Shown here: positions 1-9,364 of the stretch, one piece after another | Layout: each line of letters starts with the position of its first letter | How positions within the stretch are numbered: position 1 is the first letter of the stretch | Source: Paenochrobactrum gallinarii | Lineage (GTDB): Bacteria; Pseudomonadota; Alphaproteobacteria; Rhizobiales; Rhizobiaceae | Reading direction: 5' to 3' | Assembly: GCF_014205685.1 (NCBI RefSeq) | Contig: NZ_JACIIU010000012.1 | Coordinates: forward strand, 28,243 to 92,242 | DNA length: 64,000 nucleotides | Notes under the pieces: model-generated | The model's input: the letters and a program-made list of their open reading frames with translations, nothing else | What the model was told of the DNA's origin: nothing | Database searches by the model: none | Made by a program: the position numbers and the translations under genes

Positions 1-1
1 G

Positions 2-418
2 CAGCCAACCGGCAACGGACGCCGCGAATCTTATGCCCATGCCCCTATGCCCCGTATGACCAACACCATTATGCTGTCCGGTGACAAAACACCGGAGGAA
101 ATCATCACGTCGGTCAAAAACGGTATTTATGCTGTCTCCTTCGGTGGCGGTCAGGTGGACATCACTTCCGGCAAATTCGTGTTCGGCTGCACCGAAGCTT
201 ATAAAATCGAAAACGGCAAAATCACTGCCCCTATTAAAGGCGCAATGCTGATCGGCAATGGTCCTGAAGCCATGCAGCGCATCACCATGCTAGGCAACGA
301 TTCAAAGCTGGATAACGGCACAGGCAATTGCGGTAAAGGCGGCCAATGGGTGCCTGTCGGCGTTGGCCAACCGCATTTGCGTATGGATCAGATGACTGTC
401 GGCGGCACGGCTGTTTAA
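2..418 (+). CDS. tldD: TldD metalloprotease, C-terminal part
   Basis: This is a partial gene cut by the window start; 138 codons are visible in frame from base 2. TldD is the catalytic subunit of the TldD/TldE (PmbA) cytoplasmic metalloprotease, which degrades or processes unfolded and modified peptides. The visible part begins inside the typical MPRMTN stretch, continues through [11 protein letters not shown] and TSGKFVF, and ends with the [14 protein letters not shown] glycine-rich tail that is characteristic of TldD. It ends at TAA and is followed about 40 bp later by a strong terminator at 456-505. Identity is from family knowledge of these C-terminal motifs; the catalytic HExxxH region lies outside the window. 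Confidence 0.93.
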   Translation, partial: QPTGNGRRESYAHAPMPRMTNTIMLSGDKTPEEIITSVKNGIYAVSFGGGQVDITSGKFVFGCTEAYKIENGKITAPIKGAMLIGNGPEAMQRITMLGNDSKLDNGTGNCGKGGQWVPVGVGQPHLRMDQMTVGGTAV

Positions 419-455
419 TTTTAAAAAAAGCTTTTGTTTATAAAAATCAAAGCAT

Positions 456-505
456 AAGAGCGGTTTTCGATGAAAGTGATTCATGAAAACCGCTCTTTTT
501 ATTTT
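456..505 (+). terminator. Intrinsic terminator after tldD
   Basis: A 13-bp perfect inverted repeat (456-468 with 485-497, core AGAGCGGTTTTC) is followed by a T-rich run. It is placed correctly to end tldD transcription. Confidence 0.85.
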
Positions 506-556
506 AGAGCATAATTCCTTAAACCTGGATCAGTTTAAGGTAAAATTATGCTCTAA
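504..556. repeat. AGAGCAT-type palindromic repeat 1
   Basis: The arms TTAGAGCATAATT and AATTATGCTCTAA enclose a second inner inverted repeat (CTTAAAC and GTTTAAG), so the whole stretch can fold into one long hairpin. It starts inside the T-run of the tldD terminator. Similar AGAGCAT hairpins occur at 23071-23119 and 36107-36146, which points to a dispersed rhizobial intergenic repeat family. Confidence 0.6.
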
Positions 557-567
557 TTTTAAAGTGT

Positions 568-610
568 TAGAGCGACCTTTGTGTGCCAAGTCTGGCAAAC
601 GGCGCTCTAA
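568..610. repeat. AGAGCG-type palindromic repeat 2
   Basis: The outer arms TTAGAGCG and CGCTCTAA flank an inner TTTG-TGCCA/TGGCAAA inverted repeat. It lies between the previous palindrome and the stop codon of the minus-strand acetyltransferase, touching that stop. It lacks a T-run on the minus strand, so a terminator role is uncertain. Confidence 0.5.
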
Positions 611-1060
611 TCAGCTATTCAGCACCATCGTCAGCTGTGCAAATGGCAATCCATCATCATCCGTTTCATCACGCTGAATGATTTCAAAACCATATCGCTG
701 ATAAAGTTTCACGGCCTTCTGATTACGTTCATAGACCTGCAATTCCAGATGTTTTTTCAAATCATGCGCATGTTGCAATAGTTTTAAACCATAGCCCTGC
801 CCTTGAAAATCCGGATCAACAAACAGGCCACCAATAAAATTATCGATGAAACCAACAAAGCCAACCACCTGATCATCACTGACAATCACCCAGTTTTCCG
901 CCTGTAAAAGATAGACATCTTTCATTAGCTGATGCTGATCTTCCAGCAATTCATACCCAAGAAAACCATGGGCGATTTTAGAGGCACGCAACCAAATATC
1001 GGCCGAACGCTCGACATCCCCTGCAACCATAGGGCGGATAAAACTTGTTCTTTCTTTCAT
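611..1060 (-). CDS. GNAT family N-acetyltransferase
   Basis: A 149-residue single-domain GNAT protein. The acetyl-CoA pyrophosphate-binding loop QGQGYG is at residues 86-91, after the strand GGLFVDP. The typical C-terminal GNAT element NQKAVKLYQRYGF is at residues 113-125. Length and layout resemble YjaB-like acetyltransferases, which transfer acetyl from acetyl-CoA to an amine; the substrate cannot be told from the sequence. AGG lies 7 bases before the ATG. It is a single gene, isolated from rlmD-like 1267-2496 by about 200 bp that may carry a small RNA on the other strand. Confidence 0.88.
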   Translation of the reverse strand: MKERTSFIRPMVAGDVERSADIWLRASKIAHGFLGYELLEDQHQLMKDVYLLQAENWVIVSDDQVVGFVGFIDNFIGGLFVDPDFQGQGYGLKLLQHAHDLKKHLELQVYERNQKAVKLYQRYGFEIIQRDETDDDGLPFAQLTMVLNS

Positions 1061-1084
1061 GAAAGCACCTGAAGAGTTAATTAT

Positions 1085-1221
1085 ATGCGAAACTCACTAC
1101 CCAAAATTCGGGCAATACTTATTGTGATTTTGAGCCCATGGCCAAAATCGAAAATCCGACAATAAGAACGCTGCGCATAAATCTCCTTCAGTTGAAGACA
1201 GCCGCTATCGGCTGTCTTTTT
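1085..1221 (+). ncRNA. Candidate small RNA with intrinsic terminator
   Basis: This gap between two minus-strand genes holds a hairpin at 1126-1149 (GATTTTG paired with CAAAATC). A mostly unpaired stretch follows with ATCTCCTTC, which is complementary to a Shine-Dalgarno sequence. A perfect 10-bp stem comes next (1195-1204 with 1209-1218, AAGACAGCCG/CGGCTGTCTT) and ends in TTTTT on the plus strand. The terminator points away from both flanking genes, so it needs a plus-strand transcript starting near 1085. No family is recognised. The call is an inference from structure only. Confidence 0.35.
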
Positions 1222-1266
1222 AAGATTAGAAGCGAAATCGCTGTTTAAGTCAACGAAATGTTCATC

Positions 1267-2496
1267 TTATTTCTTGGTCAGCAGAGCAACTGTTTCCACA
1301 TGTGATGACCACAGGAACTGGTCAACCGGCACGATCTTGTCGATCTTATAACCACCTTTAACCAGAATGGATAAATCCCGCGCCAATGTCACCGGATTGC
1401 ACGAAACCGCTGCAACTTTTGTGACTTTAGACTTTGCCAGTTCGCGCGCCTGCTCCTCAGCACCAGCGCGTGGCGGATCAAACACAACGCCCTGATAAGG
1501 CGTCAATTCGCGCACCAGAAGCGGACGACGAAACAGATCGCGACGCTCAACTGTCACCGGCTTCAAGCCCTGCACATGACGAATACCGCGATCAAGGGCT
1601 GCCAAAGCCGGCGCATCATTTTCAATGCAGTGAACGGCATTTTTCTCGGCAATACGCAAACCAAATGTACCAACACCGCAGAAAAGGTCGGCGGTCTTTT
1701 TAGACTTGCCCATATGTCTGGTGACAAGTTCCACCATCGTTTCTTCAGCAGCTTGCGTTGCCTGCAAGAAGCTGCCAGACGGAATATTGACCGGAACTTT
1801 GCCAAAATGAATAAGCGGCTTTTTGGGTTCAACAATAATTTCACCGTCAGAGGCAAGGCGCGCGAATTTATGCGCCACCACATATTCGGTCAAAGCAAGC
1901 CGTGTTTTGTCATCCGGCGAACCGCAGCCTTGTGCTGCAATATCAAGGCCGGAGGCTGTAACTGTTACCGCTAATTTAAAAGGCTTGGAACCGGGCGCGA
2001 TGACAGAAGCAAGGCCGCGTAAATCTTCCAGCCGATCGGTGATTTCAGGCACGGCCACCACGCATTCAGAGATATTGATAATCTCGTGGCTCAAATGACG
2101 ATTGAAGCCCAGCAGCATCGCACCTTCAGTTTTGCGGGCAGCAAAAACCACACGGCGGCGGCTATAAGGCGCACAAGCCACCAATGGCTCCGGTTCCACA
2201 TCAATGCCAAAGCCTTTAAGCGCAGCCACGACGAGTCCGCGCTTCCACGCCTGATACGGTTCGGCCTGCCAGTGCTGCAAAGAACAACCGCCGCAATCTT
2301 CAAAATGCACACACACTGCGGCCTGACGCTCTGGTGAGGGCTCAAGCAAAGACATGACGGTGCCGCGATTTTTATCACGCGCAATATTGGCTACTTCACC
2401 CGCCAGTGTAAACGGCACGAAAACCTGACCATCGGCGGTCATGGCAACACCATCGCCGCCTGCGCCTACCGAGCTGATTGTTACGCGTGTGCTCAT
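1267..2496 (-). CDS. TrmA/RlmD-type RNA (uracil-5-)-methyltransferase
   Basis: A 409-residue class I SAM-dependent m5U RNA methyltransferase with a 4Fe-4S cluster. The cluster cysteines are C62, C68 and C71 (CVHFEDCGGC) and probably C145. The SAM loop DLFCGVGTFGL is at 270-280, FDPPRAG at 339-345, and the catalytic cysteine C366 sits in SCNP. The N-terminal 50 residues resemble a degenerate TRAM RNA-binding domain. Family members methylate U in 23S rRNA (RlmC/RlmD) or tRNA (TrmA, which lacks the cluster). The Fe-S cysteines favour an rRNA substrate, but the exact position cannot be told. Its start overlaps the tlyA stop by 4 bp (ATGA), so the two methyltransferase genes are translationally coupled. 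Confidence 0.9.
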   Translation of the reverse strand: MSTRVTISSVGAGGDGVAMTADGQVFVPFTLAGEVANIARDKNRGTVMSLLEPSPERQAAVCVHFEDCGGCSLQHWQAEPYQAWKRGLVVAALKGFGIDVEPEPLVACAPYSRRRVVFAARKTEGAMLLGFNRHLSHEIINISECVVAVPEITDRLEDLRGLASVIAPGSKPFKLAVTVTASGLDIAAQGCGSPDDKTRLALTEYVVAHKFARLASDGEIIVEPKKPLIHFGKVPVNIPSGSFLQATQAAEETMVELVTRHMGKSKKTADLFCGVGTFGLRIAEKNAVHCIENDAPALAALDRGIRHVQGLKPVTVERRDLFRRPLLVRELTPYQGVVFDPPRAGAEEQARELAKSKVTKVAAVSCNPVTLARDLSILVKGGYKIDKIVPVDQFLWSSHVETVALLTKK

Positions 2497-3257
2497 TGGT
2501 CTTTTATTCCTGCCAGTAAATATTCTAAATTACCGTCTCCGCCTTCAATGGGGGAAACACATATTCCAAATGCGCGCCAGCCGGCTTGCATATTCAGCCA
2601 ATCGCGCAAATTCTCTGCAATAACGGGGCCTTGTGACGGATCACGCAGCAAGCCACCTTTGCCGATGGCCTCGCGTCCGGCTTCAAATTGCGGCTTCACC
2701 AGTAACACGCAAATGGCATTGGGAACCGCCAATTGCAATGCTTGCGGCAGAGCCAGTTTCAACGAAATGAAGCTGACATCAGACACCACACAATCAATCG
2801 CATGGCCATCCAGATGACTGAAATCCAAATGGCGGGCATTTAAGCCCTCATGATTGGTCACATTTTTATGGCACGCCAGACTTTTATGCAATTGATCATG
2901 GCCGACATCAACCGCCACCACATGAGCAGCACCGCGCTCCAGCAGTACTTGTGTAAAGCCACCAGTAGAAGCGCCGATATCAAGTGCAAAGCGACCCTTC
3001 ACATCCAATTCAAAGTGATCGAGCCCTGCAATAAGTTTGAGCGCTGCCCGTGAGACATAGCTGCTTGCCGGATCATCAACACTTAAATCTGCGTTGCGCG
3101 CCACCAGCGCACCCGGCTTGGCAACCACCTGTCCGTCGACCTGCACAGTTGAACGTGCGACAGCATCCCGCGCACGCGAACGCGTGGCAAAAAGCTTTCG
3201 CTCAACCAATAGCTGATCGAGACGCAATCGGGCGGAAGGATCACTCATATCATTCAT
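2493..3257 (-). CDS. tlyA: TlyA family 2'-O-ribose rRNA methyltransferase
   Basis: 254 residues. An S4 RNA-binding domain occupies about residues 11-60 (RLDQLLVERKLFATRSRAR...), followed by an FtsJ-like Rossmann methyltransferase with SAM loop DIGASTGGFT at 93-102. A K-D-K-E set (K74, D160, K188, E192) matches the 2'-O-methyltransferase tetrad. TlyA proteins methylate cytidines in 16S and 23S rRNA; the old name haemolysin A is historical. It overlaps the next methyltransferase gene by 4 bp and follows dxs by about 60 bp. The dxs-tlyA neighbourhood is common in bacteria, as known for the family. The initiator could be the first or the second Met (residue 4); neither has a strong Shine-Dalgarno. 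Confidence 0.9.
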   Translation of the reverse strand: MNDMSDPSARLRLDQLLVERKLFATRSRARDAVARSTVQVDGQVVAKPGALVARNADLSVDDPASSYVSRAALKLIAGLDHFELDVKGRFALDIGASTGGFTQVLLERGAAHVVAVDVGHDQLHKSLACHKNVTNHEGLNARHLDFSHLDGHAIDCVVSDVSFISLKLALPQALQLAVPNAICVLLVKPQFEAGREAIGKGGLLRDPSQGPVIAENLRDWLNMQAGWRAFGICVSPIEGGDGNLEYLLAGIKDQ

Positions 3258-3319
3258 CGCGCTTTCATGACGCAGCCAAGCATTTTAAGCAAGTGGCCAA
3301 TCGTCACAAAGCGGCATGA

Positions 3320-5236
3320 TCAGGCGCGAAAAGGTGCGGCAATTTCCTCACGGCCAAGCGCGGCAAAAACTGCATGGACAATCCCTGCACGGTCAAGACC
3401 GGCATTAGCATACATGACTTCCGGCTTAGCATGATCCTGATACACATCCGGCAATGTCAGTGTACGGACCCGCAAACCGCCATCAAGCAAAGCTTCACGC
3501 GCCAGAAAATGCAACACATGCGTGCCGAAACCGCCGATTGCACCTTCTTCAATGGTGATCAGCACTTCATGCTCGCGCGCCAAGCGGCGGATAAGATCCT
3601 GATCCAGCGGCTTGGCAAAACGTGCATCCGCAACAGTGGTCGAAAGCCCGGCTGCATCAAGCACATCGGCAGCAGCCAAACATTCCTGCAAACGGGTGCC
3701 GAATGAGAGGAGCGCTATCTTGCTGCCTTCACGCACAATGCGTCCCTTACCGATTGCCAATACTGAGCCGCGCTCCGGCAGTTCAACACCGACACCATCA
3801 CCACGCGGATAGCGGAATGAAATCGGGCCTTCGTCATATTCAGCGGCGGTGCGCACCATATGGCGCAGCTCTGCTTCATCGGATGCTGCCATCACCACAA
3901 AGCCCGGCAGAGCTGCCAAAAAGCCTGTGTCAAAGGAGCCTGCATGGGTGGCACCATCCGCTCCCACCAACCCCGCGCGGTCAATCGGGAAACGAACCGG
4001 CAGATTTTGCAAGGAAACATCATGCACAACCTGATCGTAACCACGCTGCAAAAATGTCGAGTAAATCGCGGCAAATGGCTTAAAACCTTCACTTGCCAGA
4101 CCTGCGGCAAAAGTCACCGCATGTTGCTCGGCAATACCGACATCAAAAGTCCGGCTTGGAAAAGCCTCACCAAAAAGATCAATGCCGGTTCCACCCGGCA
4201 TAGCCGCAGTGATCGCTACGATTTTGTCATCGTGGCGTGCTTCTTCAATCAGGCTGGTGCCGAAAATTTTGGTATAGCTTGGTGCATTTGCCGGTGGTTT
4301 GGCCTGCGCCCCTGTAATCACATCAAACTTGTTCACGCCGTGATATTTGTCTGCGGCCGCTTCTGCCGGCGCATAACCTTTACCCTTTTGGGTCACAACA
4401 TGAATAAGGATCGGCCCGTCTTGCATGTCACGGACATTTTTCAATACGGGAAGCAAATGATCAAGATTATGACCATCAATCGGCCCGACATAATAAAAGC
4501 CAAGTTCTTCAAACAGTGAGCCGCCTGTCCAGAAAGCACGTGCATATTCTTCAGATTTACGCGCTTTATCCTGCAAGAATTTCGGCAGTTTTTTAGCCAG
4601 TTGCTTGGCATTTTCACGCAGTGAACGATAGGTGCGGCCAGATACGAGGCGTGCCAGATAGGCACTCATCGCACCTGTCGGCGGGGCAATCGACATATCA
4701 TTATCATTGAGAATAACGATCAGGCGGGCATCCAGCGCACCGGCATTGTTCATGGCTTCATAAGCCATACCAGCCGACATTGAGCCATCACCGATCACCG
4801 CGATGACGTTACGTGCATCACCTGAAAGTTCGCTGGCCACAGCCATGCCGAGGCCGGCCGAAATCGATGTGGAAGAATGCGCCGCGCCAAACGGATCATA
4901 TTCACTTTCAGAGCGCTTGGTGAAACCCGAAAGCCCGTTTTCCTGACGAAGGGTGCGGATACGATCACGACGCCCTGTCAGAATTTTATGCGGATAGGTC
5001 TGATGCCCCACATCCCAGATAATACGGTCATGCGGTGTATCAAACACGTGATGCAAAGCAACCGTCAGTTCCACCACACCAAGGCCAGCGCCCAAATGAC
5101 CACCTGTTGTCGAAACAACATCAATCAGTTCGGCACGCAACTCATCGACCAGTTGCGGCAGTTCTGCTTCGGGCAGATCGCGCAAGTCTGAAGGGATGTT
5201 CACCTGATCAAGTAAGGGGGTGACAGGTCGTGTCAT
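3320..5236 (-). CDS. dxs: 1-deoxy-D-xylulose-5-phosphate synthase
   Basis: A 638-residue thiamine-diphosphate enzyme that condenses pyruvate and glyceraldehyde 3-phosphate, the first step of the MEP isoprenoid pathway. ispE at 33.3 kb is another step of that pathway. The ThDP-binding motif GDGSMSAG is at 149-156 with the NDND end near 177-180. [14 protein letters not shown] and [10 protein letters not shown] elements precede it, and the pyrimidine-domain glutamate lies in DVGIAEQHA. The start at 5236 is chosen because GGAG lies about 10 bases upstream and it matches the family N-terminus; an in-frame upstream extension to 5278 exists but lacks support. Confidence 0.97.
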   Translation of the reverse strand: MTRPVTPLLDQVNIPSDLRDLPEAELPQLVDELRAELIDVVSTTGGHLGAGLGVVELTVALHHVFDTPHDRIIWDVGHQTYPHKILTGRRDRIRTLRQENGLSGFTKRSESEYDPFGAAHSSTSISAGLGMAVASELSGDARNVIAVIGDGSMSAGMAYEAMNNAGALDARLIVILNDNDMSIAPPTGAMSAYLARLVSGRTYRSLRENAKQLAKKLPKFLQDKARKSEEYARAFWTGGSLFEELGFYYVGPIDGHNLDHLLPVLKNVRDMQDGPILIHVVTQKGKGYAPAEAAADKYHGVNKFDVITGAQAKPPANAPSYTKIFGTSLIEEARHDDKIVAITAAMPGGTGIDLFGEAFPSRTFDVGIAEQHAVTFAAGLASEGFKPFAAIYSTFLQRGYDQVVHDVSLQNLPVRFPIDRAGLVGADGATHAGSFDTGFLAALPGFVVMAASDEAELRHMVRTAAEYDEGPISFRYPRGDGVGVELPERGSVLAIGKGRIVREGSKIALLSFGTRLQECLAAADVLDAAGLSTTVADARFAKPLDQDLIRRLAREHEVLITIEEGAIGGFGTHVLHFLAREALLDGGLRVRTLTLPDVYQDHAKPEVMYANAGLDRAGIVHAVFAALGREEIAAPFRA

Positions 5237-5431
5237 GATAATTCTCCGCCTATTTGGACACCTGCCTATAGAATCCATAAGATTATGGCAAGCTTCAAAG
5301 GTCTGACAGCCTTAATTGGTGGGCTTAGTAGCATGACAGAGCTTTTATCCTAAGGCTTATTTCTAAGCTGTTACTTATTCCGGCAGGGTATCATTTGCTG
5401 GCTGTACTCCAACAAGATACATTCTGCCGCT

Positions 5432-6364
5432 TCACTCCGGCAGGGGCACGAACTCTTCTTCATCGCCGGGAACTATATCGAACTTTCCGGTGCGCCACTC
5501 TTCTTTTGCCTGCTCAATGCGTTCTTTTGATGATGAAACAAAGTTCCACCAGATATAACGCTTTGAATTCAGACTTGCGCCGCCAAACAGCATAATATGC
5601 GCCGAACCTCCATTAGCACCCGGTGCAGCATTCACGATAATGTCATCGCCCTCACGAAAGGCAAGCAGCTGATTGGAGCCGAAAACATCGCCGGCAATAT
5701 TCACACTGCCATCCAAAATATAAATCGCACGCTCTTCAGCCACCGCCGGAATATGGAAGCGTCCACCCGCCTCAATCCGGATATCGGCATAAAGCGTATC
5801 GCTATATTGATGCACGGGTGATTTCAGCCCATGTAAACCGCCCATAATCAACCGACCGGAAAAGTCTTTGTCACGCATTTCCGGCAAATCAGCTTTGGTC
5901 GTATGGGCAAAATCCGGCTTCATATCTTCCAAGTGTTCCGGCAGCGCCAACCATGTCTGCACACCGGAAATGGACAATGGCGGCCCGCGCAATTCTTCCG
6001 GCGAGCGTTCGGAATGCACAATGCCGCGTCCGGCAGTCATCAGGTTCACATCACCCGGCGAAATCACCATTTCTGTGCCGAGACTATCTCGGTGTTTGAT
6101 ATGACCATCAAAAAGATAAGTGACGGTAGAGAGCCCGATATGGGGGTGTGGCTGCACATCAAGCGCATCACCGGCACGCAAAATGGCAGGCCCCATCCGG
6201 TCAAAGAAAATGAAAGGCCCGACCAAGCGACGCTTGGCGGTTGGCAAAGCACGTCGCACTTCAAGCCCGCCAACATCACTGGTGCGCGGAATAATCAAAG
6301 TTTCAATCAGATCGACAGCCTTTTTATCGCCAATGGCCGGATCTTCACCGGGGAAAAAGCTCAT
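5432..6364 (-). CDS. Pirin family protein
   Basis: 310 residues with a bicupin pirin fold. The metal-binding residues of the N-terminal cupin are visible: PHPHIG (H73, H75), H117 and E119 in GRGIVHSER. Pirins include quercetinases and redox-sensing iron proteins; the actual substrate is unknown. The second cupin (residues about 180-280) lacks a clear metal set, as usual. The start at 6364 (MSFFPGED) has GAGAGG about 7 bases upstream; a longer in-frame start at 6379 has no ribosome binding site. The gene is single, separated from dxs by about 195 bp in which no further feature is seen. Confidence 0.9.
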   Translation of the reverse strand: MSFFPGEDPAIGDKKAVDLIETLIIPRTSDVGGLEVRRALPTAKRRLVGPFIFFDRMGPAILRAGDALDVQPHPHIGLSTVTYLFDGHIKHRDSLGTEMVISPGDVNLMTAGRGIVHSERSPEELRGPPLSISGVQTWLALPEHLEDMKPDFAHTTKADLPEMRDKDFSGRLIMGGLHGLKSPVHQYSDTLYADIRIEAGGRFHIPAVAEERAIYILDGSVNIAGDVFGSNQLLAFREGDDIIVNAAPGANGGSAHIMLFGGASLNSKRYIWWNFVSSSKERIEQAKEEWRTGKFDIVPGDEEEFVPLPE

Positions 6365-6491
6365 GCTGCAACCTCTCATTTTAAAGAAGCATTATCATCA
6401 TGCAGCATATTCAATGCTGCATGATCTCTGAAGTGGATATGTGGGAATTATCAGAACAAGCACAAGTGCTTTAACTGAACTGGCCTTAGTT

Positions 6492-7079
6492 TTAAGGCTG
6501 TTTTTGCAAGAGTTGTGCAATCTCATGCATATCCGGCACCTTGCCATTAGCCGTCAGCTTATCGATAACACCTGGCAAAACATTGGAAAGCTGTGCCAGC
6601 AATTCCTGCTCGTTAACACCAGCCTGCTGGGCAATTTCGCTTAGTGTTTTCTGGCCGATAGCACTGCCGAGTTCATCGGGTTGAATGGCGGCATTTTCGC
6701 CCTGCCCCAACCATGATTCCACCTTGCTGCCGTGACCGGCCTGCGTCAGCTGATCCAGCAATCCGCCGAGGCCACCGGAAAGAACACCACCAAGCCCTGT
6801 AGTACCGCCAGCGGTTGGCGTTGAAGCAGCCGCACCGCCCGCGGCACTGGCCAGCAACCCGCCAAGACCACCCAATACCGCGCCGAGCAAGCCACCGGAA
6901 TTATTGTCTTCCGTTTGAGGTTGTACAGGCGGTTCAATGGTCTGCGCTTCATTCGTTTCATCATGCTTGCCGCTCAGCATACGCCCGACCAGCAACGCGC
7001 CAAGCGCCACTAAAACTGGCTTTGCCAGACTACCGCCCGGCACCGGAGATTTAGGTGAATTATTGTCAGACATTCCCAT
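6492..7079 (-). CDS. YidB-like DUF937 family protein
   Basis: 195 residues. A short N-terminal hydrophobic segment (about 19-35) is followed by an acidic Pro/Gln linker and then a Gly/Ala/Leu-rich repeat region (about 62-110, GGLLGAVLGGLGGLL-like). The C-terminal helical domain of about 80 residues (SWLGQGENAAIQPDELGSAIG, LAQQAGVNEQELL-type, LPGVIDKLTANGKVP) is typical of YidB/DUF937. Function is unknown. AGGAG lies 9 bases before the ATG. It is divergent from the GlsB-like gene at 7236. Confidence 0.85.
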   Translation of the reverse strand: MGMSDNNSPKSPVPGGSLAKPVLVALGALLVGRMLSGKHDETNEAQTIEPPVQPQTEDNNSGGLLGAVLGGLGGLLASAAGGAAASTPTAGGTTGLGGVLSGGLGGLLDQLTQAGHGSKVESWLGQGENAAIQPDELGSAIGQKTLSEIAQQAGVNEQELLAQLSNVLPGVIDKLTANGKVPDMHEIAQLLQKQP

Positions 7080-7235
7080 GATAAAAAACTCCTGTGGCTA
7101 TAATTTAATAATCTATAATGCTTGATCCTATGCCAATATTCGGATCTGGCAAGTATTATGCCTTGCCAATCTGATAGTGTTGTGAAAATTTCTGCTCTGT
7201 ATCCATCGCATTGCCTATTTTTTAGGAGAAAACCA

Positions 7236-7496
7236 ATGTCTATTATAAGTTGGATTATATTAGGTCTCGTTGCAGGCTTTATCGGCAGTAAAATAGTGAA
7301 TAAAAGTGGCCAAGGTATGTTGTTTGACATCGCTTTGGGCATTTTCGGCGCCATCATCGGCGGGGTGGTGTTCACCGCCTTCGGCGAGCAGGGTGTCACA
7401 GGATTGAATATTTACAGCCTGATTGTTTCCGTCGCCGGTGCGATTATCGTATTGGTGATTTATCATGCCATCACCGGCAAACGCACTTTAAGATAA
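7236..7496 (+). CDS. GlsB/YeaQ/YmgE family stress-response membrane protein
   Basis: 86 residues with three predicted membrane helices (about 4-22, 29-50, 57-78) and the family signature WIILGLVAGFIGSKIV plus GIFGAIIGGVVF. Members are small inner-membrane proteins (transglycosylase-associated family) induced by stress; the biochemical role is unknown. The start is fixed by TTTAGGAGAAAACCAATG, a good Shine-Dalgarno; the frame stays open upstream to 7122 but that extension overlaps the promoter region. A terminator follows at 7519-7550. Confidence 0.88.
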   Translation: MSIISWIILGLVAGFIGSKIVNKSGQGMLFDIALGIFGAIIGGVVFTAFGEQGVTGLNIYSLIVSVAGAIIVLVIYHAITGKRTLR

Positions 7497-7518
7497 TCAC
7501 CTATAGATTATTTTTATA

Positions 7519-7550
7519 ATGATCCGGCCATAAACGCCGGATCATCTTTT
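7519..7550 (+). terminator. Intrinsic terminator
   Basis: A 10-bp stem ATGATCCGGC/GCCGGATCAT with a 7-base loop is followed by CTTTT. It lies 22 bp after the GlsB-like gene and before the dedA-like gene. Confidence 0.75.
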
Positions 7551-7573
7551 CGAACCAAACTGCCAGAGTGTAA

Positions 7574-8095
7574 ATGCAATATATTGAACCCTATTTGGCA
7601 TCTTATGGAGCCCTGGCTCTTTTTATCATTATCTATTTTGAATCTTTCGGCGTACCAGTGCCGGGAGAAAGCGCGTTGATTGCCGCTTCTCTTCTCGCAC
7701 TCAAAGGCAGTTTAAGCTTGCCAGCCATATTGATCGCTTGTTTTACTGCTGCGGTACTGGGTGACTGCACCGGCTATCTGATCGGACGCTTTGGCGGGCG
7801 CAAATTATTAGAGCGTTACGGCAGCCATATCAAACTCACACCTGAACGCCTGCAAAGCTTTGAAGAACAGTTTGAAAAACGCGGCATTTATATGGTCGCC
7901 ACAGCGCGTTTTGTTGTCATCCTGCGCCAGCTTAACGGCATTATCGCCGGTTCCATGCATATGCGTTTTTCGCATTTTTTAGGCGCTAATATCATCGACG
8001 CACTCGGCTGGACTGCCGTTTGGGGTGCAGGCCCCTATCTGTTTGGCGGGACGCTGGCACCCCTAGCGGCTTATATTAAATCTTTATGGAGTTAA
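7574..8095 (+). CDS. DedA family membrane protein
   Basis: 173 residues, on the short side for DedA (usually about 200). The family core is present: [21 protein letters not shown] near residues 23-43, the [13 protein letters not shown] turn, then the [20 protein letters not shown] segment that contains the conserved arginines, and a C-terminal helix. DedA proteins are inner-membrane scramblases/transporters acting on undecaprenyl phosphate or phosphatidylethanolamine; which applies here is not visible. The stop overlaps the convergent xseB stop by 4 bp. Confidence 0.9.
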   Translation: MQYIEPYLASYGALALFIIIYFESFGVPVPGESALIAASLLALKGSLSLPAILIACFTAAVLGDCTGYLIGRFGGRKLLERYGSHIKLTPERLQSFEEQFEKRGIYMVATARFVVILRQLNGIIAGSMHMRFSHFLGANIIDALGWTAVWGAGPYLFGGTLAPLAAYIKSLWS

Positions 8096-8355
8096 GCCGG
8101 ATCAAGCGGCTCGGTACCCACCGCCTGACCATCACGGCCAATGCGGATTTTTTCAACTTTATCTTCAGCCGATTTCAGTAATGTATCGCAATGTTTTTTT
8201 AAAGCTTCGCCGCGTTCATAAATGCGGATAGATTGCTCCAGCGGAACATCGCCACGTTCCAGATCTTCAACAATACGCTCCAGCTGCTCCATCGCCTGCT
8301 CAAAGCTCATTTGTGCAATATCTGCGTTCTGCTGTTCTGCATTCATTTCGCTCAT
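8092..8355 (-). CDS. xseB: Exodeoxyribonuclease VII small subunit
   Basis: 87 residues, the normal size. The family signature [44 protein letters not shown] helix hairpin spans about residues 17-57. XseB binds XseA to form exonuclease VII, which degrades single-stranded DNA. Its ATG overlaps the stop of the upstream deacetylase-like gene by 4 bp, a two-gene operon commonly seen in Rhizobiales. Confidence 0.95.
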   Translation of the reverse strand: MSEMNAEQQNADIAQMSFEQAMEQLERIVEDLERGDVPLEQSIRIYERGEALKKHCDTLLKSAEDKVEKIRIGRDGQAVGTEPLDPA

Positions 8356-9311
8356 CCTTCCATCAGGCGTTTAATATGTGCTGCTGCCGACACTGACAGA
8401 CCCTGCAAATCATAACCGCCTTCCAATATGCTCACTAAACGATTAGCGCAAAAACGATCTGCCCGCTCCATAATTTTGCCGGTTACCCAGTCAAAATCAC
8501 CTTCATCCAAGTTTATTTGCGCCAGCGGATCAAGATAATGCGCGTCAAAGCCCGCAGATATCAGGATTAAATCGGGACGGAAATTATCAAGCGCCGGCAA
8601 AATACGGGTCTTGATTGCCTCACGAAATTCTCGGCTTCCGCTCTCAGGCGATAAAGGCGCATTAACGATATTGCCAAGCCCTTGCTCATTCTTATGTCCG
8701 GTGCCCGGAAAAAGCGGCTCCTGATGGGTGGAGCAATAAAGTACGCTTTTATCATTTTCAAAAATTGCTTGCGTACCATTGCCATGATGCACGTCAAAAT
8801 CAATGATCGCGACCCGTTCTGCCTCATAGCGCTTTTGTGCATAGCGGGCGGCAATGGCGGCATTGTTAAAGAAACAAAAACCCATTGCCTCTTCCGGCTC
8901 GGCATGATGACCAGGCGGACGTGACGCAATAAACACATTATCTGCCTGACCGCTAAATACATCATCAACGGCTGCATTGGCCGCGCCAATCGCCGTTAAA
9001 GCTGCCTGCCAGCTTTGCGGGCTGACATAAGTGTCATTGGCAATTTTAATGATCGGTTCAGGCTTGTCTGATCCCGCATCTGCATCATCAAAAAGCGGGA
9101 TCTGATTTTTAATTATCTCGGCATATTTTTCACTATGCGCGAAAAGGATGGTCGCTTCATCACCAAATGGTGCTTCCACCCTCTCAAGATTATAAAAGTC
9201 ACCCTCATCCAGCATGCTCAACAAAGCGCGAAGGCGATCCGGCCGTTCAGGATGACCAGCCGGTGTCAGATGCTGGAGAAAAACATCGTGCCAATAAAGC
9301 CGTGTCGCCAT
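8352..9311 (-). CDS. Histone deacetylase family protein (class II-like amidohydrolase)
   Basis: 319 residues with an arginase/deacetylase fold. The tandem histidines of the charge relay are in RPPGHHAEP (H135-H136), and zinc ligands are in [10 protein letters not shown] (171-180) and in GFDAHYLDP near 258. Bacterial members are acetylpolyamine amidohydrolases, acetoin utilisation proteins or lysine deacetylases; the substrate cannot be assigned. It is translationally coupled to xseB (4-bp overlap) and 53 bp downstream of aroC, so it may be read from the aroC promoter. Confidence 0.92.
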   Translation of the reverse strand: MATRLYWHDVFLQHLTPAGHPERPDRLRALLSMLDEGDFYNLERVEAPFGDEATILFAHSEKYAEIIKNQIPLFDDADAGSDKPEPIIKIANDTYVSPQSWQAALTAIGAANAAVDDVFSGQADNVFIASRPPGHHAEPEEAMGFCFFNNAAIAARYAQKRYEAERVAIIDFDVHHGNGTQAIFENDKSVLYCSTHQEPLFPGTGHKNEQGLGNIVNAPLSPESGSREFREAIKTRILPALDNFRPDLILISAGFDAHYLDPLAQINLDEGDFDWVTGKIMERADRFCANRLVSILEGGYDLQGLSVSAAAHIKRLMEG

Positions 9312-9364
9312 AGAGAAAACCTCTTAAAATTCAGTGATTTCTATAAAAACACGGAGAATTTGAT

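Noticed and set aside
1138..1248. Small plus-strand frame (about 36 codons, MAKIENPTIRTL) inside the candidate sRNA region
   Set aside because: It has no ribosome binding site, runs through the terminator hairpin and shows no recognisable family; the RNA structure explains the region better.
3860..4519. A 219-codon open frame antisense to dxs
   Set aside because: It lies entirely inside dxs, shows no recognisable domain and has the skewed composition of a shadow frame.
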